From: Massilia putida
GTDB lineage: Bacteria > Pseudomonadota > Gammaproteobacteria > Burkholderiales > Burkholderiaceae_D
Direction of reading: 5' to 3'
DNA: 64,000 bases
Assembly (NCBI RefSeq): GCF_001941825.1
Contig: NZ_CP019038.1
Coordinates: 6,200,001 to 6,264,000, forward strand
Each line of letters begins with the position of its first letter. Positions within the stretch are counted from its first letter, which is position 1. The position numbers were made by a program, and so were the translations under genes. Of the stretch, positions 8,870 through 17,354 are shown piece after piece. The notes under the pieces are model-generated. The model was not told the DNA's origin and did no database searches. It worked only from the letters and a program-made list of their open reading frames with translations.

Positions 8870-11174
8870 GGAAGACGACGACAGCATTCGCGGCGTACGC
8901 AAGGTGCAGAAACCGCGGCGCCGGCGCTTCCTGCTGGGCGGCCTGGCCGCCGGGACCGCGCTCGTCGTGGGCTGGGGCGTCGCGCCGCCGCGCCAGCGGC
9001 TGCGCGCGACGGTGGCAGGCAGGCTCGATGCCGGCACCGTCGCCCTGAACGGCTGGGTGGCGATCGCGCCCGACGGCACCATCGACGTCGTCGTGCCGCG
9101 CAGCGAGATGGGGCAGGGCGTGCACACGGCCCTGCCCGTGCTGCTGGCCGAGGAACTGGACGCGCCGCTCGAAGCCGTGCGCGTCGTGCAGGCGCCCATC
9201 GACAAGATCTTCGCCAACCTCACCGTGCTGCGCGATACCTTGCCGTTCCATCCGGACGCTGCGGGCAGCGTGCCCGCGGGCGCCCGCTGGGTCGCGGGCA
9301 AGGTCGCGCGCGAGCTGGGCATCATGTTCACGGGCGGCTCGACGAGCGTGAAGGATGCGTGGCCGACGATGCGCGAAGCGGGCGCCGTCGCGCGCGCGAT
9401 GCTGCTGCGCGCCGCCGCGGAACAATGGGGTGCCAAGGTCGATGCGCTGACCACGCGCGACGGCATGGTGCTCCATCCGGATGGACGCCGCGCGCCGTAC
9501 GGCCTGCTGGCCAGGCGCGCGGCCGCGCTGGGCGCCGGCATCGGTCCCGGCGACGTGCGCCTCAAGACGCCGGCGGAGTACCGCCTGATCGGCAAGCCGC
9601 TGCCGCGCCGCGACTCGCCGTCGAAAGTGAACGGACAGGCCGTCTTCGGCATCGACGTGCGGCCGGAAGGCCTGCTGTACGCGGCGCTGCGCATGGCGCC
9701 CGTGCTGGGGGCGGGTGTCGCCGGCTTCGACGCGACCAAGGTCGCGGCCATGCCGGGCGTGGTCAAGGTCGTGGACGTGTCGTCCGCGCTGGCGCCGTTC
9801 TCCGGCGCGGGCGCCGGGGTCGCGGTCGTGGCCAAGGGCTGGTGGCAGGCGAAGCAGGCGGCGCAGGCGCTGTCCGTGCGATGGTCCGACAGTCCGCACG
9901 ATGCGCTGTCGAGCGAATCCGTGTTCGCCGGCTTCGCCAAGGCGCTCGAAGAGGAGCCGGGCTATGCCTATTTCGAATCCGGCAGCCAGGACGCGGCAGA
10001 GCTCGCGGGTGCGCGCATCGTGCGCGCCGAATACCGCGCGCCGTTCCTCGCGCATGCGACGATGGAGCCGCAGAACTGCACGGCGCAAGTCCTGAACGGC
10101 AAAGTCAGGTTGTGGGCGCCGACGCAGGTACCGAGCATCGCGGTGGACGTGGCGGCGAAGGTCGCCGGCGTGTCGCGCGACGATGTGTCCATCGCCGTGA
10201 CGATGCTGGGCGGCGGCTTCGGCCGGCGCCTGGAGACGGATATGGTGGCGCAGGCCGTGGCTGTCGCGCTGCAGACGCGCGGCCGGCCGGTGCAGCTGAT
10301 CTGGACACGCGAGGACGACATCGGCCACGACGTCTACCGCCCGGCCGCGCTGGCGCGCTACACGGCGCGCGTGGGCGCGGACGGCAACGTGCTCGCATGG
10401 GACAGCAAATTGGCGAGCGGCGCCATCGGCCACCAATACTTCCCGCGCAACCTGGGCCTGCCCGGCGTCGGCCCGGACAAGACGACCGCAGAGGGCGAGT
10501 TCGACCTGCAGTATGCGATCGCCAACCGGCGCAGCCGCCACGTGGCCGTCGACAGCTTTGTGCCGATCGGTTACTGGCGCTCGGTGGGGCACTCGCACAA
10601 CGCGTTCTTCAAGGAGAGCTTCGCGGACGAACTGGCGCACGCGGCCGGCCAGGACCCGGCGGCGTGGCGGCGCGCGCTGCTGAAGGACCATCCGCGCCAT
10701 CTGGCCGTGCTGGACGCCGCGCTCGCGCGCGCCGGCACGGCACCTGGCGGCCGCGCGCACGGCCTCGCGGTGCACCAGGCGTTCGGCACGGTCGTCGCGC
10801 AGGTGGCGGAAGTGTCGGTGGACGGCAAGGACATCCGCGTGCACCGCGTCGTGTGCGCCGTCGATTGCGGCCTCGTCGTCAATCCGAACATCGTCGCGCA
10901 GCAGGTCGAGTCGAGCGTCGTGTTCGGGCTGTCGGCCGCGCTGGCGGGCGAGATCACGTTCGCCGGCGGACAGCCGCGGCAATCGAATTTCGGCGATTAT
11001 CCCGTGCTGCGGATGGGGCAGGTGCCGGAGGTCGAGACGATCATCATGCCGAGCGCGGCGCCGCCGGAAGGCATGGGCGAGCCGGCCGTGCCGCCCGTCG
11101 CCCCGGCCGTGGCGAACGCGGTGTTCAAGTTGACGGGGCAGCGCTTGCGCAGCCTGCCGCTGCGCCTCGCGTGA
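8838..11174 (+). CDS. Tat-exported molybdenum hydroxylase large subunit (IorB / xanthine dehydrogenase family)
   Basis: A 778-residue molybdopterin-binding subunit of the isoquinoline 1-oxidoreductase / aldehyde oxidase family. An N-terminal twin-arginine segment RRRRFLLGG before a hydrophobic stretch suggests export to the periplasm folded. Cofactor-site features are SEMGQGVHTALPVL, TGGSTSV, EPQNCTAQV and GGGFGRRLETD. The catalytic Glu lies near the C-terminus in GMGEPAVPPVAPA. It starts within the GGDEF-EAL gene (32-nt overlap) behind a strong GGAGGGAGG ribosome-binding site, so the two are co-expressed. The usual [2Fe-2S] subunit and cytochrome partner genes are not adjacent. The substrate is unknown. 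Confidence 0.85.
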   Translation: MRDTGAPSSDKEDDDSIRGVRKVQKPRRRRFLLGGLAAGTALVVGWGVAPPRQRLRATVAGRLDAGTVALNGWVAIAPDGTIDVVVPRSEMGQGVHTALPVLLAEELDAPLEAVRVVQAPIDKIFANLTVLRDTLPFHPDAAGSVPAGARWVAGKVARELGIMFTGGSTSVKDAWPTMREAGAVARAMLLRAAAEQWGAKVDALTTRDGMVLHPDGRRAPYGLLARRAAALGAGIGPGDVRLKTPAEYRLIGKPLPRRDSPSKVNGQAVFGIDVRPEGLLYAALRMAPVLGAGVAGFDATKVAAMPGVVKVVDVSSALAPFSGAGAGVAVVAKGWWQAKQAAQALSVRWSDSPHDALSSESVFAGFAKALEEEPGYAYFESGSQDAAELAGARIVRAEYRAPFLAHATMEPQNCTAQVLNGKVRLWAPTQVPSIAVDVAAKVAGVSRDDVSIAVTMLGGGFGRRLETDMVAQAVAVALQTRGRPVQLIWTREDDIGHDVYRPAALARYTARVGADGNVLAWDSKLASGAIGHQYFPRNLGLPGVGPDKTTAEGEFDLQYAIANRRSRHVAVDSFVPIGYWRSVGHSHNAFFKESFADELAHAAGQDPAAWRRALLKDHPRHLAVLDAALARAGTAPGGRAHGLAVHQAFGTVVAQVAEVSVDGKDIRVHRVVCAVDCGLVVNPNIVAQQVESSVVFGLSAALAGEITFAGGQPRQSNFGDYPVLRMGQVPEVETIIMPSAAPPEGMGEPAVPPVAPAVANAVFKLTGQRLRSLPLRLA

Positions 11175-11603
11175 TCACTCGTCCGCGCCCGCCAGCAGGG
11201 TGCGCAGATTGCACTCGCGCTGCCACGCCTGGCGTTCCGGCGTCGATGCTCCCTGGCGCGCCAGCTCATCGGCGCTGAGTTCGGCCTGCGCGTGGATCAG
11301 CCGGTCGGCCACGCCCGCATCCGGCAGCATCGTGCCGAAGAACGCGACGGCGTCGCCGCGCTGCATGAGCAGGGTCGGGAAGTTCTCGACGTCGAGGTCG
11401 CCGACGACGTCGGCCTGGTCTTCCACGTCGATCCAGACGAAGGTCTTGTCCGGATGGCGCGCGGCCAGGCCGTCGAACGCGGCGCGGTAAGACGCGCAGG
11501 TGCCGCACCAGGCGGCGCACAGGCAGGCGACGATCCAGCCGTCGCCGTGGAGGGCGGCGGCGACCTGGTCGCGGGTATCGGGCTCGAGGGTGAGACTGGA
11601 CAT
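11175..11603 (-). CDS. Thioredoxin family protein
   Basis: A 142-residue soluble thioredoxin-fold protein. The redox motif WCGTC appears in CAAWCGTCASY (about 31-37), followed by FVWIDVEDQADVVGDLDVENFPTLL, which contains the cis-Pro loop (NFPTLL). It lacks a signal peptide, so it probably acts in the cytoplasm as a thiol-disulfide reductase or a scaffold. WCGTC differs from the WCGPC of housekeeping thioredoxin. Its stop codon abuts that of the convergent molybdoenzyme gene, the two stops forming the palindrome TGATCA. Confidence 0.85.
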   Translation of the reverse strand: MSSLTLEPDTRDQVAAALHGDGWIVACLCAAWCGTCASYRAAFDGLAARHPDKTFVWIDVEDQADVVGDLDVENFPTLLMQRGDAVAFFGTMLPDAGVADRLIHAQAELSADELARQGASTPERQAWQRECNLRTLLAGADE

Positions 11604-11665
11604 GGGCGGGATTTTACAACGGTTCCGCGCTTTTGGCCGGCCCGGCCGCCGGGTTACAATACGCC

Positions 11666-12403
11666 ATGCCTATCATCCTCGCAATCGAAACCTCGTCCGA
11701 GCTGGCGTCCTGCGCGTTGTTGAATAGCGCGGCCGGCGCGGATGCCCCCGTATTGACCCGTGAATCGTCCGGCGTGCGCACGCATTCCCAATCCGTCCTG
11801 CCGATGGTGCAGGCGTTGCTGCGTGACGCGGGCATCGCGCTGGCCGACTGCGACGCGATCGCGTTCGGCGCCGGTCCCGGCTCGTTCACGGGCGTGCGCA
11901 CGGCATGCGGCGTGGCGCAGGGTCTGGCGTTCGGCGCGAAGAAGCCCGTGCTGGCGCTCGTGACCTTGGAAGCGATGGCCGAGGCCTGCCGCGCACGCAC
12001 GGGCGCGACCGAGGTGCTCGCCGTGCTGGATGCGCGCATGGGCGAAGTCTATTGGGCGCAGTACCGTTTCGACGGCGCGTGGGAGAGCGTGCGCGAGCCC
12101 GTGCTGTGCGCGCCCGGCGCCGTCGCGCCGGAACCCGTGGCCGGCCTGGTCGCCTGCGGCAACGGCTTCGCCGCGTATCCGGAAGCGTTCGCGGGGCAGG
12201 CTTTCGCCGCAGGTGCCCACGCCGACATCCTGCCGCACGCGCGCGAATTCGCCGTGCTGGGCGTGGCCGCGCTGGCCGCCGGCCAGGCCGTGCCGGCCGA
12301 CGCGGCGCAACCGCTCTACCTGCGCAACAAGGTCGCGTACACGAGCGCCGAACGCCAGGCCATCAACGCGGCGAAGGCCGGCGCGGAGCAGGGCAAGCAA
12401 TGA
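11666..12403 (+). CDS. tsaB: tRNA threonylcarbamoyladenosine biosynthesis protein TsaB
   Basis: A 245-residue ASKHA-fold protein. TsaB pairs with TsaD (and TsaE) to transfer threonylcarbamoyl to A37 of ANN-decoding tRNAs. It starts MPIILAIETSSELASCALL and contains HSQSVLPMVQALL and GAGPGSFTGVR, the family signatures. The ATG at 11666 is chosen over an in-frame upstream start because the family begins there. Its stop overlaps the rimI start by 4 nt (ATGA), so the genes are coupled. The tsaB-rimI pairing is common in proteobacteria. Confidence 0.93.
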   Translation: MPIILAIETSSELASCALLNSAAGADAPVLTRESSGVRTHSQSVLPMVQALLRDAGIALADCDAIAFGAGPGSFTGVRTACGVAQGLAFGAKKPVLALVTLEAMAEACRARTGATEVLAVLDARMGEVYWAQYRFDGAWESVREPVLCAPGAVAPEPVAGLVACGNGFAAYPEAFAGQAFAAGAHADILPHAREFAVLGVAALAAGQAVPADAAQPLYLRNKVAYTSAERQAINAAKAGAEQGKQ

Positions 12404-12861
12404 GCGGGCACGCGCACCTGGCACTGCGTCCGATGGTCGTGGGCGACGTCGACGAGGTGCATGCCCTCGAATGCAGCGTCTTTCCGCATCCGTGGACCCG
12501 CACGAACTTCATGGACTCGCTCGCGAGCGGCTACGACGCGTGGGTGCTGCGCGAACCCGAAGGCGCTCTGGCAGGCTACTTCCTGCTGATGTATGCGCTC
12601 GACGAGGCCCATCTGCTGGACGTCGCCGTCGCGGCGCCGCTGCATGGCCGCGGCGTCGGGCGCTATCTGCTGGACCGCATCGCGGCCCGCGCGCGCGCGC
12701 AGCGCATGGAGTCGATCCTGCTGGAAGTGCGGCCGTCGAACACGCGCGCGCTGCAGGTGTACCAGCGCTACGGCTATGCGGAGATCGGCCGCCGCAAAGG
12801 TTATTACCCCGCGCACGAAGGCCGGCGCGAGGATGCGATCGTGATGAGGTATGTGTTATGA
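12400..12861 (+). CDS. rimI: Ribosomal protein S18-alanine N-acetyltransferase
   Basis: A 153-residue GNAT enzyme that acetylates the N-terminal alanine of ribosomal protein S18. The acetyl-CoA loop is LHGRGVGRYLLDRI (about 84-97), preceded by the beta-4 strand AHLLDVAVA and followed by ILLEVRPSNTRALQVYQRYGY, the usual RimI C-terminal signature. It overlaps tsaB and the next gene by 4 nt each, which is typical of a coupled operon. Confidence 0.92.
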   Translation: MSGHAHLALRPMVVGDVDEVHALECSVFPHPWTRTNFMDSLASGYDAWVLREPEGALAGYFLLMYALDEAHLLDVAVAAPLHGRGVGRYLLDRIAARARAQRMESILLEVRPSNTRALQVYQRYGYAEIGRRKGYYPAHEGRREDAIVMRYVL

Positions 12862-13811
12862 ACGGTGTCAGTGAACGCGACGCCATCTTCCTGAGCGAGA
12901 TGGGCCTCGCCCCGCTGTGGCAGCTGCGATCGGCGCCGGCACGCGCGGACGTCGCCGTCGAAGAAGCCCCAGCGCGGGCCCCGTCGCCGCTGCAGCCTGT
13001 GGCGCAGTCGGCGTCCGCGCTGGCGCCGGTCGTGCCGCCGCCGGCCCCCGTCGCGCCGCCGCCGGCACCGCGGCCTGCCCCGGCGGCACCGCAGCCGCGG
13101 CCGCCCGGACCGTCGCCGCTGCAGCCGGTCGCGCAATCCGTGTCCGCGCTGGCACCCGTCGACGTCGATTCGGCCTGGGACGACGCCGCGCTGCCGAGCG
13201 ACGCGACGCCGGAAGAAATCGCGGCCATGGACTGGGACCAGCTCACCATCGCCATCGCCGCCTGCCGCCGCTGCAGCGCCTGCCGCGAAGGTCGCGCGCC
13301 GGTGCCGGGCACGGGCGCGAAACGGGCGCGCTGGGTCGTCGCGGCCGGCGCCACGACGGCCGCCGATGAAAAGGCGCGCGTGCCGCTGGCGGGCGATCCG
13401 GGCAAGCTGCTGGACAATATGCTGGCCGCCGTCGGCATGGGCCGCGAGCGCGACGTCTACGTCACGAACCTGATCAAGTGCCGTCCGACGACGGCCAGCG
13501 GCGGCGAGCGCGCGCCGACGCCGCAGGAGGCGGCCGCGTGCCGTCCCTACCTCGAACGCGAAGTGGCGCTGACGGGGGCGGACACCGTGCTCACGCTCGG
13601 GCAGATCGCCGCCAACACGCTGCTGGCACGGCCGCTGCCGGAACCGCTGGCGGGTGCCCGCGGCGATATCCACACGCTGGACGCGGGCGGGCGCGCCGTG
13701 CACCTTGTCGCGACGCTGCATCCGGGCGAACTGCTGCGGCGCGGCGCCGACAAGGCCCTGGCCTGGGCCGACCTGTGCAGGGCGAGGAATGCCCGTGCGC
13801 GATCCGGCTGA
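12858..13811 (+). CDS. Family 4-like uracil-DNA glycosylase with altered catalytic motif
   Basis: A 317-residue protein with a family 4 (iron-sulfur) uracil-DNA glycosylase C-terminal half. Cys136, Cys139 and Cys142 (CRRCSAC), then IKCRPTT and AAACRPYL supply the cluster ligands, and LHPGELLRRGADKALAWADL is the second catalytic motif. The first motif, GEGPGAEED-like in active enzymes, reads AGATTAADE here, so activity is doubtful or changed. Residues about 35-115 are a Pro/Ala-rich linker in which SPLQPVAQS(A/V)SALAPV occurs twice. It overlaps rimI by 4 nt and the DUF1853 gene by 23 nt. Confidence 0.8.
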   Translation: MNGVSERDAIFLSEMGLAPLWQLRSAPARADVAVEEAPARAPSPLQPVAQSASALAPVVPPPAPVAPPPAPRPAPAAPQPRPPGPSPLQPVAQSVSALAPVDVDSAWDDAALPSDATPEEIAAMDWDQLTIAIAACRRCSACREGRAPVPGTGAKRARWVVAAGATTAADEKARVPLAGDPGKLLDNMLAAVGMGRERDVYVTNLIKCRPTTASGGERAPTPQEAAACRPYLEREVALTGADTVLTLGQIAANTLLARPLPEPLAGARGDIHTLDAGGRAVHLVATLHPGELLRRGADKALAWADLCRARNARARSG

Positions 13812-14757
13812 CACGTACCAGGCTTATTTCGAGCGCCGCTGGAGTCATCTGCGGCGCGCGCGGGTGCGGGCGCTGGCCTGGCTGCTGGACGCCCCGGACC
13901 TGCTCGACATCCACGATCCGCACTGGGCAGGCCGCATCGCCACGCTGGGCCCGATGCTGCCTGCGACCGAGCTCTGGCTGAGCGAGCTCGACGCCGATCC
14001 CACGCCGCTCGACGCGGCGCTCGGCGCGAAAATGTATACGCGCCTCGGCCTGTACGCGGAAAAGCTGATGGCGTTTTATTTCGCCCACCAGGGCCGCCTC
14101 GTCGCACACGGCCTGCAGGTGCGCGCGAGCCGCAACGACACGGTCGGCGAGTTCGACTTTTTATTGGATGCGGAGGAGGGCGCAGGCGTCGAACACATCG
14201 AGTTCGCGACCAAGTTCTATCTGCTGCAGGACGGTTCGGCGGCGGGCTTCGACACGTTCGTCGGCCCCAACCTGGCAGATAGTCTCGGCCGCAAGATGCG
14301 CAAGGTGTTCGACCGCCAGCTCGCGCTGGGCAGCCACCCGGCCGCGCAGGACGTGCTGCCGCGGCCCGTCGTCGCGGCGCGCGCGCTCGTGAAGGGCTGG
14401 CTGTTCTACCCGCGGGGAACCTATCGAGCCATGCAGGGGATCACGGCAGGCCACTGCCGCGGCTTCTGGTGCGCATTGGAAGAACTCGACGCCTTGCCCG
14501 GCGACCGCTTCCTGATTCTGCCGCGCCTGCAATGGCTGCCGCCGTTCCGCGCGCAATCGGCCACGTGGATGCTGGACAAGGCCCAGCTGGCCGCGGAACT
14601 GGAAGATCATTTCCTGGCGTCCGACGCACCCGTGCTGGTGGCGCTCGTGCGCGAAGAGCCCGGCGTGATCGTCGAATTCGAACGGGGCTTCATCGTCCCG
14701 GACGACTGGCGCGAACGGGCCTCAAACCGGGGTCAGACCCCGGTTTTTGGAAATTGA
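13789..14757 (+). CDS. DUF1853 family protein
   Basis: A 322-residue DUF1853 protein of unknown function; the family has a restriction-endonuclease-like appearance in GEFDFLLD ... EHIEFATKFYL, a possible D-(E)xK nuclease core. Other features are GPNLADSLGRKMRKVFDRQL and KGWLFYPRG. The start at 13789 has GGCGAGG just upstream and lies within the end of the UDG gene. Unusually, the last ten or so codons (SNRGQTPVFGN) and the stop are encoded by an intergenic-type palindromic repeat, so the native C-terminus has probably been replaced. Confidence 0.85.
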   Translation: MPVRDPADTYQAYFERRWSHLRRARVRALAWLLDAPDLLDIHDPHWAGRIATLGPMLPATELWLSELDADPTPLDAALGAKMYTRLGLYAEKLMAFYFAHQGRLVAHGLQVRASRNDTVGEFDFLLDAEEGAGVEHIEFATKFYLLQDGSAAGFDTFVGPNLADSLGRKMRKVFDRQLALGSHPAAQDVLPRPVVAARALVKGWLFYPRGTYRAMQGITAGHCRGFWCALEELDALPGDRFLILPRLQWLPPFRAQSATWMLDKAQLAAELEDHFLASDAPVLVALVREEPGVIVEFERGFIVPDDWRERASNRGQTPVFGN

Positions 14758-14828
14758 TTCAGGGACAGATTTAGCGGGCCCGCCATGGTTGCTTCGAAGA
14801 CGTTGCCCAAATTTGGGGTCTGACCCTT
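14724..14828. repeat. REP-like palindrome pair (GGGGTCAGACCCC type)
   Basis: A 23-bp palindrome AAACCGGGGTCAGACCCCGG (then TTT) at 14724-14746 lies inside the end of the DUF1853 gene. A second partial copy, GGGGTCTGACCCT, lies at 14815-14827, just past the end of lplT. The spacing sequence includes GATTCAGGGACAGATTTAG. Such paired short palindromes resemble REP/BIME elements. The first copy followed by a T-tract could also terminate transcription. Confidence 0.6.
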
Positions 14829-14830
14829 GT

Positions 14831-16093
14831 TTAGTGTTTGTGCTCGCCGATGAGGGCAAGGGAATCATGCTCGCGCTGGTTGGCCGCGTGGCGGCGGCCG
14901 ATCAGCCACATGATGCTGGCCAGCGACATGCCGAACAGGACGATGATGACGTTCAGGTCGAGGTTCAGCGTGATCATGATGGCGTACAGCGCCAGCATGG
15001 TGAGGATGGACAGGTTCTCGTTGAAGTTCTGCACGGCGATCGAGTGGCCGGCGCTCATCAGGACGTGGCCGCGGTGCTGCAGCAGGGCGTTCATCGGCAC
15101 GACGAAGAAGCCGGACAGCAGGCCGATCAGCAGCAGCAGCGGCACGGCGATCGTCAGCGAATACACGAGGGTCATGCCCATCACAACGAGGCCCATGAGG
15201 ATGCCCAGCGGGATGACGGTCAGCGATTTCTTCAGCGGGATCATTTTGGCGGCGAGCGCCGCGCCGACGGCGACACCGATCGCGACGACGCCGATCAGGC
15301 TCGTGGCTTTGTCGAGCGGCATGTGCAGCGAGCGCTCGGCCCATTTCAGCACGATGAATTGCAGGGTGGCGCCGGCGCCCCAGAACAGCGTCGTGACGGC
15401 CAGCGAGATCTGCCCCAGCTTGTCCTTCCACAGCGTGGACGAACAGTCGGCGAAGTCGGCGATCAGCCTGGCCGGGTTGCGTTCCTGGTGCTCGTAGCGG
15501 GCGCCCGTGTCCGGAATGCGCAGGTTGAAGCCGGCCGCCAGTGCGTACACGCCGATCAGCACGGCGAGCTGGGCCTTGGTCGGGGTGTCGATGCCGGTGT
15601 CGATATAGGGCACGTCCAGGGACATCAGCCAGGCGTTGCCGTGCACGCTGACGAGGGCGCCACCCATGACGGTGCCGAGGATGATGGACATGACGGTGAG
15701 CCCTTCGATCCAGCCGTTGGCCGCGACGAGTTTTTCCGGCGGCAGCAGCTCGGTCAGGATGCCGTATTTGGCGGGCGAATAGACGGCCGCGCCGAAGCCG
15801 ACGACGGCGCAGGCGATGAGGGGATGCACGCCGAAGAAGATCAGGCAGCAGCCGAAAACTTTGATTAAATTGGCGATGAACATCACCCGTCCCTTGGGCA
15901 TGGAATCGGCGAACGCACCGACGAAAGCAGCCAGCAGGACGTAGAACAGGACGAACGACAGCTTCAGCAGCGGAGTGAGGGAAGCCGGGGCTTTCATCGC
16001 CGTTAGCAGACCGATCGCGACAAATATCAGCGCGTTGTCTGCCAGCGACGAGAAGAACTGCGCCGCCATGATGGTATAAAAACCACGATTCAT
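14831..16093 (-). CDS. lplT: Lysophospholipid transporter LplT
   Basis: A 420-residue major-facilitator inner-membrane protein with about 12 membrane segments. LplT moves lysophospholipids to the inner leaflet for re-acylation. It begins MNRGFYTIMAAQFFSSLADNAL, a family hallmark, and contains FSPAKYGILTELLP-like YSPAKYGILTELLPPEKLVAANGW. The partner acyltransferase Aas is not adjacent here. The gene is divergent from alr, with 138 nt between them. Confidence 0.92.
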   Translation of the reverse strand: MNRGFYTIMAAQFFSSLADNALIFVAIGLLTAMKAPASLTPLLKLSFVLFYVLLAAFVGAFADSMPKGRVMFIANLIKVFGCCLIFFGVHPLIACAVVGFGAAVYSPAKYGILTELLPPEKLVAANGWIEGLTVMSIILGTVMGGALVSVHGNAWLMSLDVPYIDTGIDTPTKAQLAVLIGVYALAAGFNLRIPDTGARYEHQERNPARLIADFADCSSTLWKDKLGQISLAVTTLFWGAGATLQFIVLKWAERSLHMPLDKATSLIGVVAIGVAVGAALAAKMIPLKKSLTVIPLGILMGLVVMGMTLVYSLTIAVPLLLLIGLLSGFFVVPMNALLQHRGHVLMSAGHSIAVQNFNENLSILTMLALYAIMITLNLDLNVIIVLFGMSLASIMWLIGRRHAANQREHDSLALIGEHKH

Positions 16094-16231
16094 TCGAGAG
16101 GTTCAAAAAACTGGATGGGTTGCTTTATACCATGAAAGATCGGTTCGCCCAAGGAATCGACAATACGGCATTTCACTGCCGCAGGTAAAATATGCCTTTC
16201 GTTCGCAGCTAACCGCCCCCATCTGCAAGCC

Positions 16232-17344
16232 ATGCCACGTCCCCTGCACGCCACCATCCACCTCGATTCCATGCAGCACAATCTGGCCCGTGCGCGCGCC
16301 TGTGCGCCGCAGGCGAACGTCTGGGCGGTGGTGAAGGCGAACGCCTACGGGCATGGCCTGGAACGGGGTATGCGCGGCTTCGCGTCGGCGGACGGGCTGG
16401 CGCTGATCGAGACGGAAAATGCGCTGCGCCTGCGCGAGCTGGGCTGGGTGAAACCGATTCTCTTATTGGAGGGAATCTTCGACACGTCGGACATCCCGTT
16501 GCTGGCCGAGCACAATATCAACAGCACGGTGCACTGCATCGAGCAGGTCAGGATGCTCGAATACACCCAGCTGTACCGTCCCATCGATGTGCACCTCAAG
16601 ATGAATACCGGGATGAACCGGCTCGGCTTCCGGCCGGACGAGTTCGCGGCGGCCTACCAACGCCTGCGCGCCATTCCCGGCATTCGCAACATCACGCTGA
16701 TGACGCATTTCGCCAATGCGGACGAGCTGGAGCATCCGCGCCTGTCGATCGGCGAGCAGGTCCGGCGCTTCCGCCTGGGCGCGGACGGCCTCGCCGGCGA
16801 GCGCAGCCTGTCGAATTCCGGCGGCGTGCTGCACACGGCGGAGCTGGTCCAGGAGCTGCAAAGCGACTGGGTGCGTCCGGGCATCATGCTGTACGGCGGC
16901 ACGCCGGGCGGCCGGTCGGCGCAAGACTACGGCCTGCTGCCGACGATGACCCTGAAGTCGGAGATCATCGGCGTCCAGCATCTGGAACCGGGCGACAGCG
17001 TGGGCTATGGCAGTCGCTTCCAGGCCGACCGGGCGATGACGGTCGGCGTCGTCGCCTGCGGCTATGCGGACGGCTACCCGCGCCACGCCGAGCACGGCAC
17101 GCCCGTGCTCGTGGACGGCATCCGCACGACGCTCGTCGGCCGGGTGTCGATGGACATGATGGGCGTCGACCTGTCGCCGATCCCGAACGCGCGCGTGGGC
17201 AGCAAGGTCACGTTGTGGGGCGACGGCCTGCCGATCGACGAGGTGGCCCACGCCGCCGGCACGATCGGTTATGAATTGATGTGCGCGCTGGCATCCCGCG
17301 TGCGTGTGGCCGAGGCCCCGCTCGGCTGCGATCCCATTTTATAA
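16232..17344 (+). CDS. alr: Alanine racemase
   Basis: A 370-residue PLP enzyme that interconverts L- and D-alanine for peptidoglycan. PLP-binding Lys35 lies in AVVKANAYGHG. The second catalytic Tyr lies in VGYGSRF, and VSMDMMGVDLS is the usual C-terminal-domain motif. The length is normal for the Alr/DadX family. It is 10 nt upstream of radA, and the two are probably cotranscribed. Confidence 0.95.
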   Translation: MPRPLHATIHLDSMQHNLARARACAPQANVWAVVKANAYGHGLERGMRGFASADGLALIETENALRLRELGWVKPILLLEGIFDTSDIPLLAEHNINSTVHCIEQVRMLEYTQLYRPIDVHLKMNTGMNRLGFRPDEFAAAYQRLRAIPGIRNITLMTHFANADELEHPRLSIGEQVRRFRLGADGLAGERSLSNSGGVLHTAELVQELQSDWVRPGIMLYGGTPGGRSAQDYGLLPTMTLKSEIIGVQHLEPGDSVGYGSRFQADRAMTVGVVACGYADGYPRHAEHGTPVLVDGIRTTLVGRVSMDMMGVDLSPIPNARVGSKVTLWGDGLPIDEVAHAAGTIGYELMCALASRVRVAEAPLGCDPIL

Positions 17345-17354
17345 GTAAGGAACC

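Noticed and set aside
6410..9940. A 1176-codon frame antisense to the GGDEF-EAL and molybdoenzyme genes
   Set aside because: It spans two unrelated genes and has no domain motif, so it is a composition shadow.
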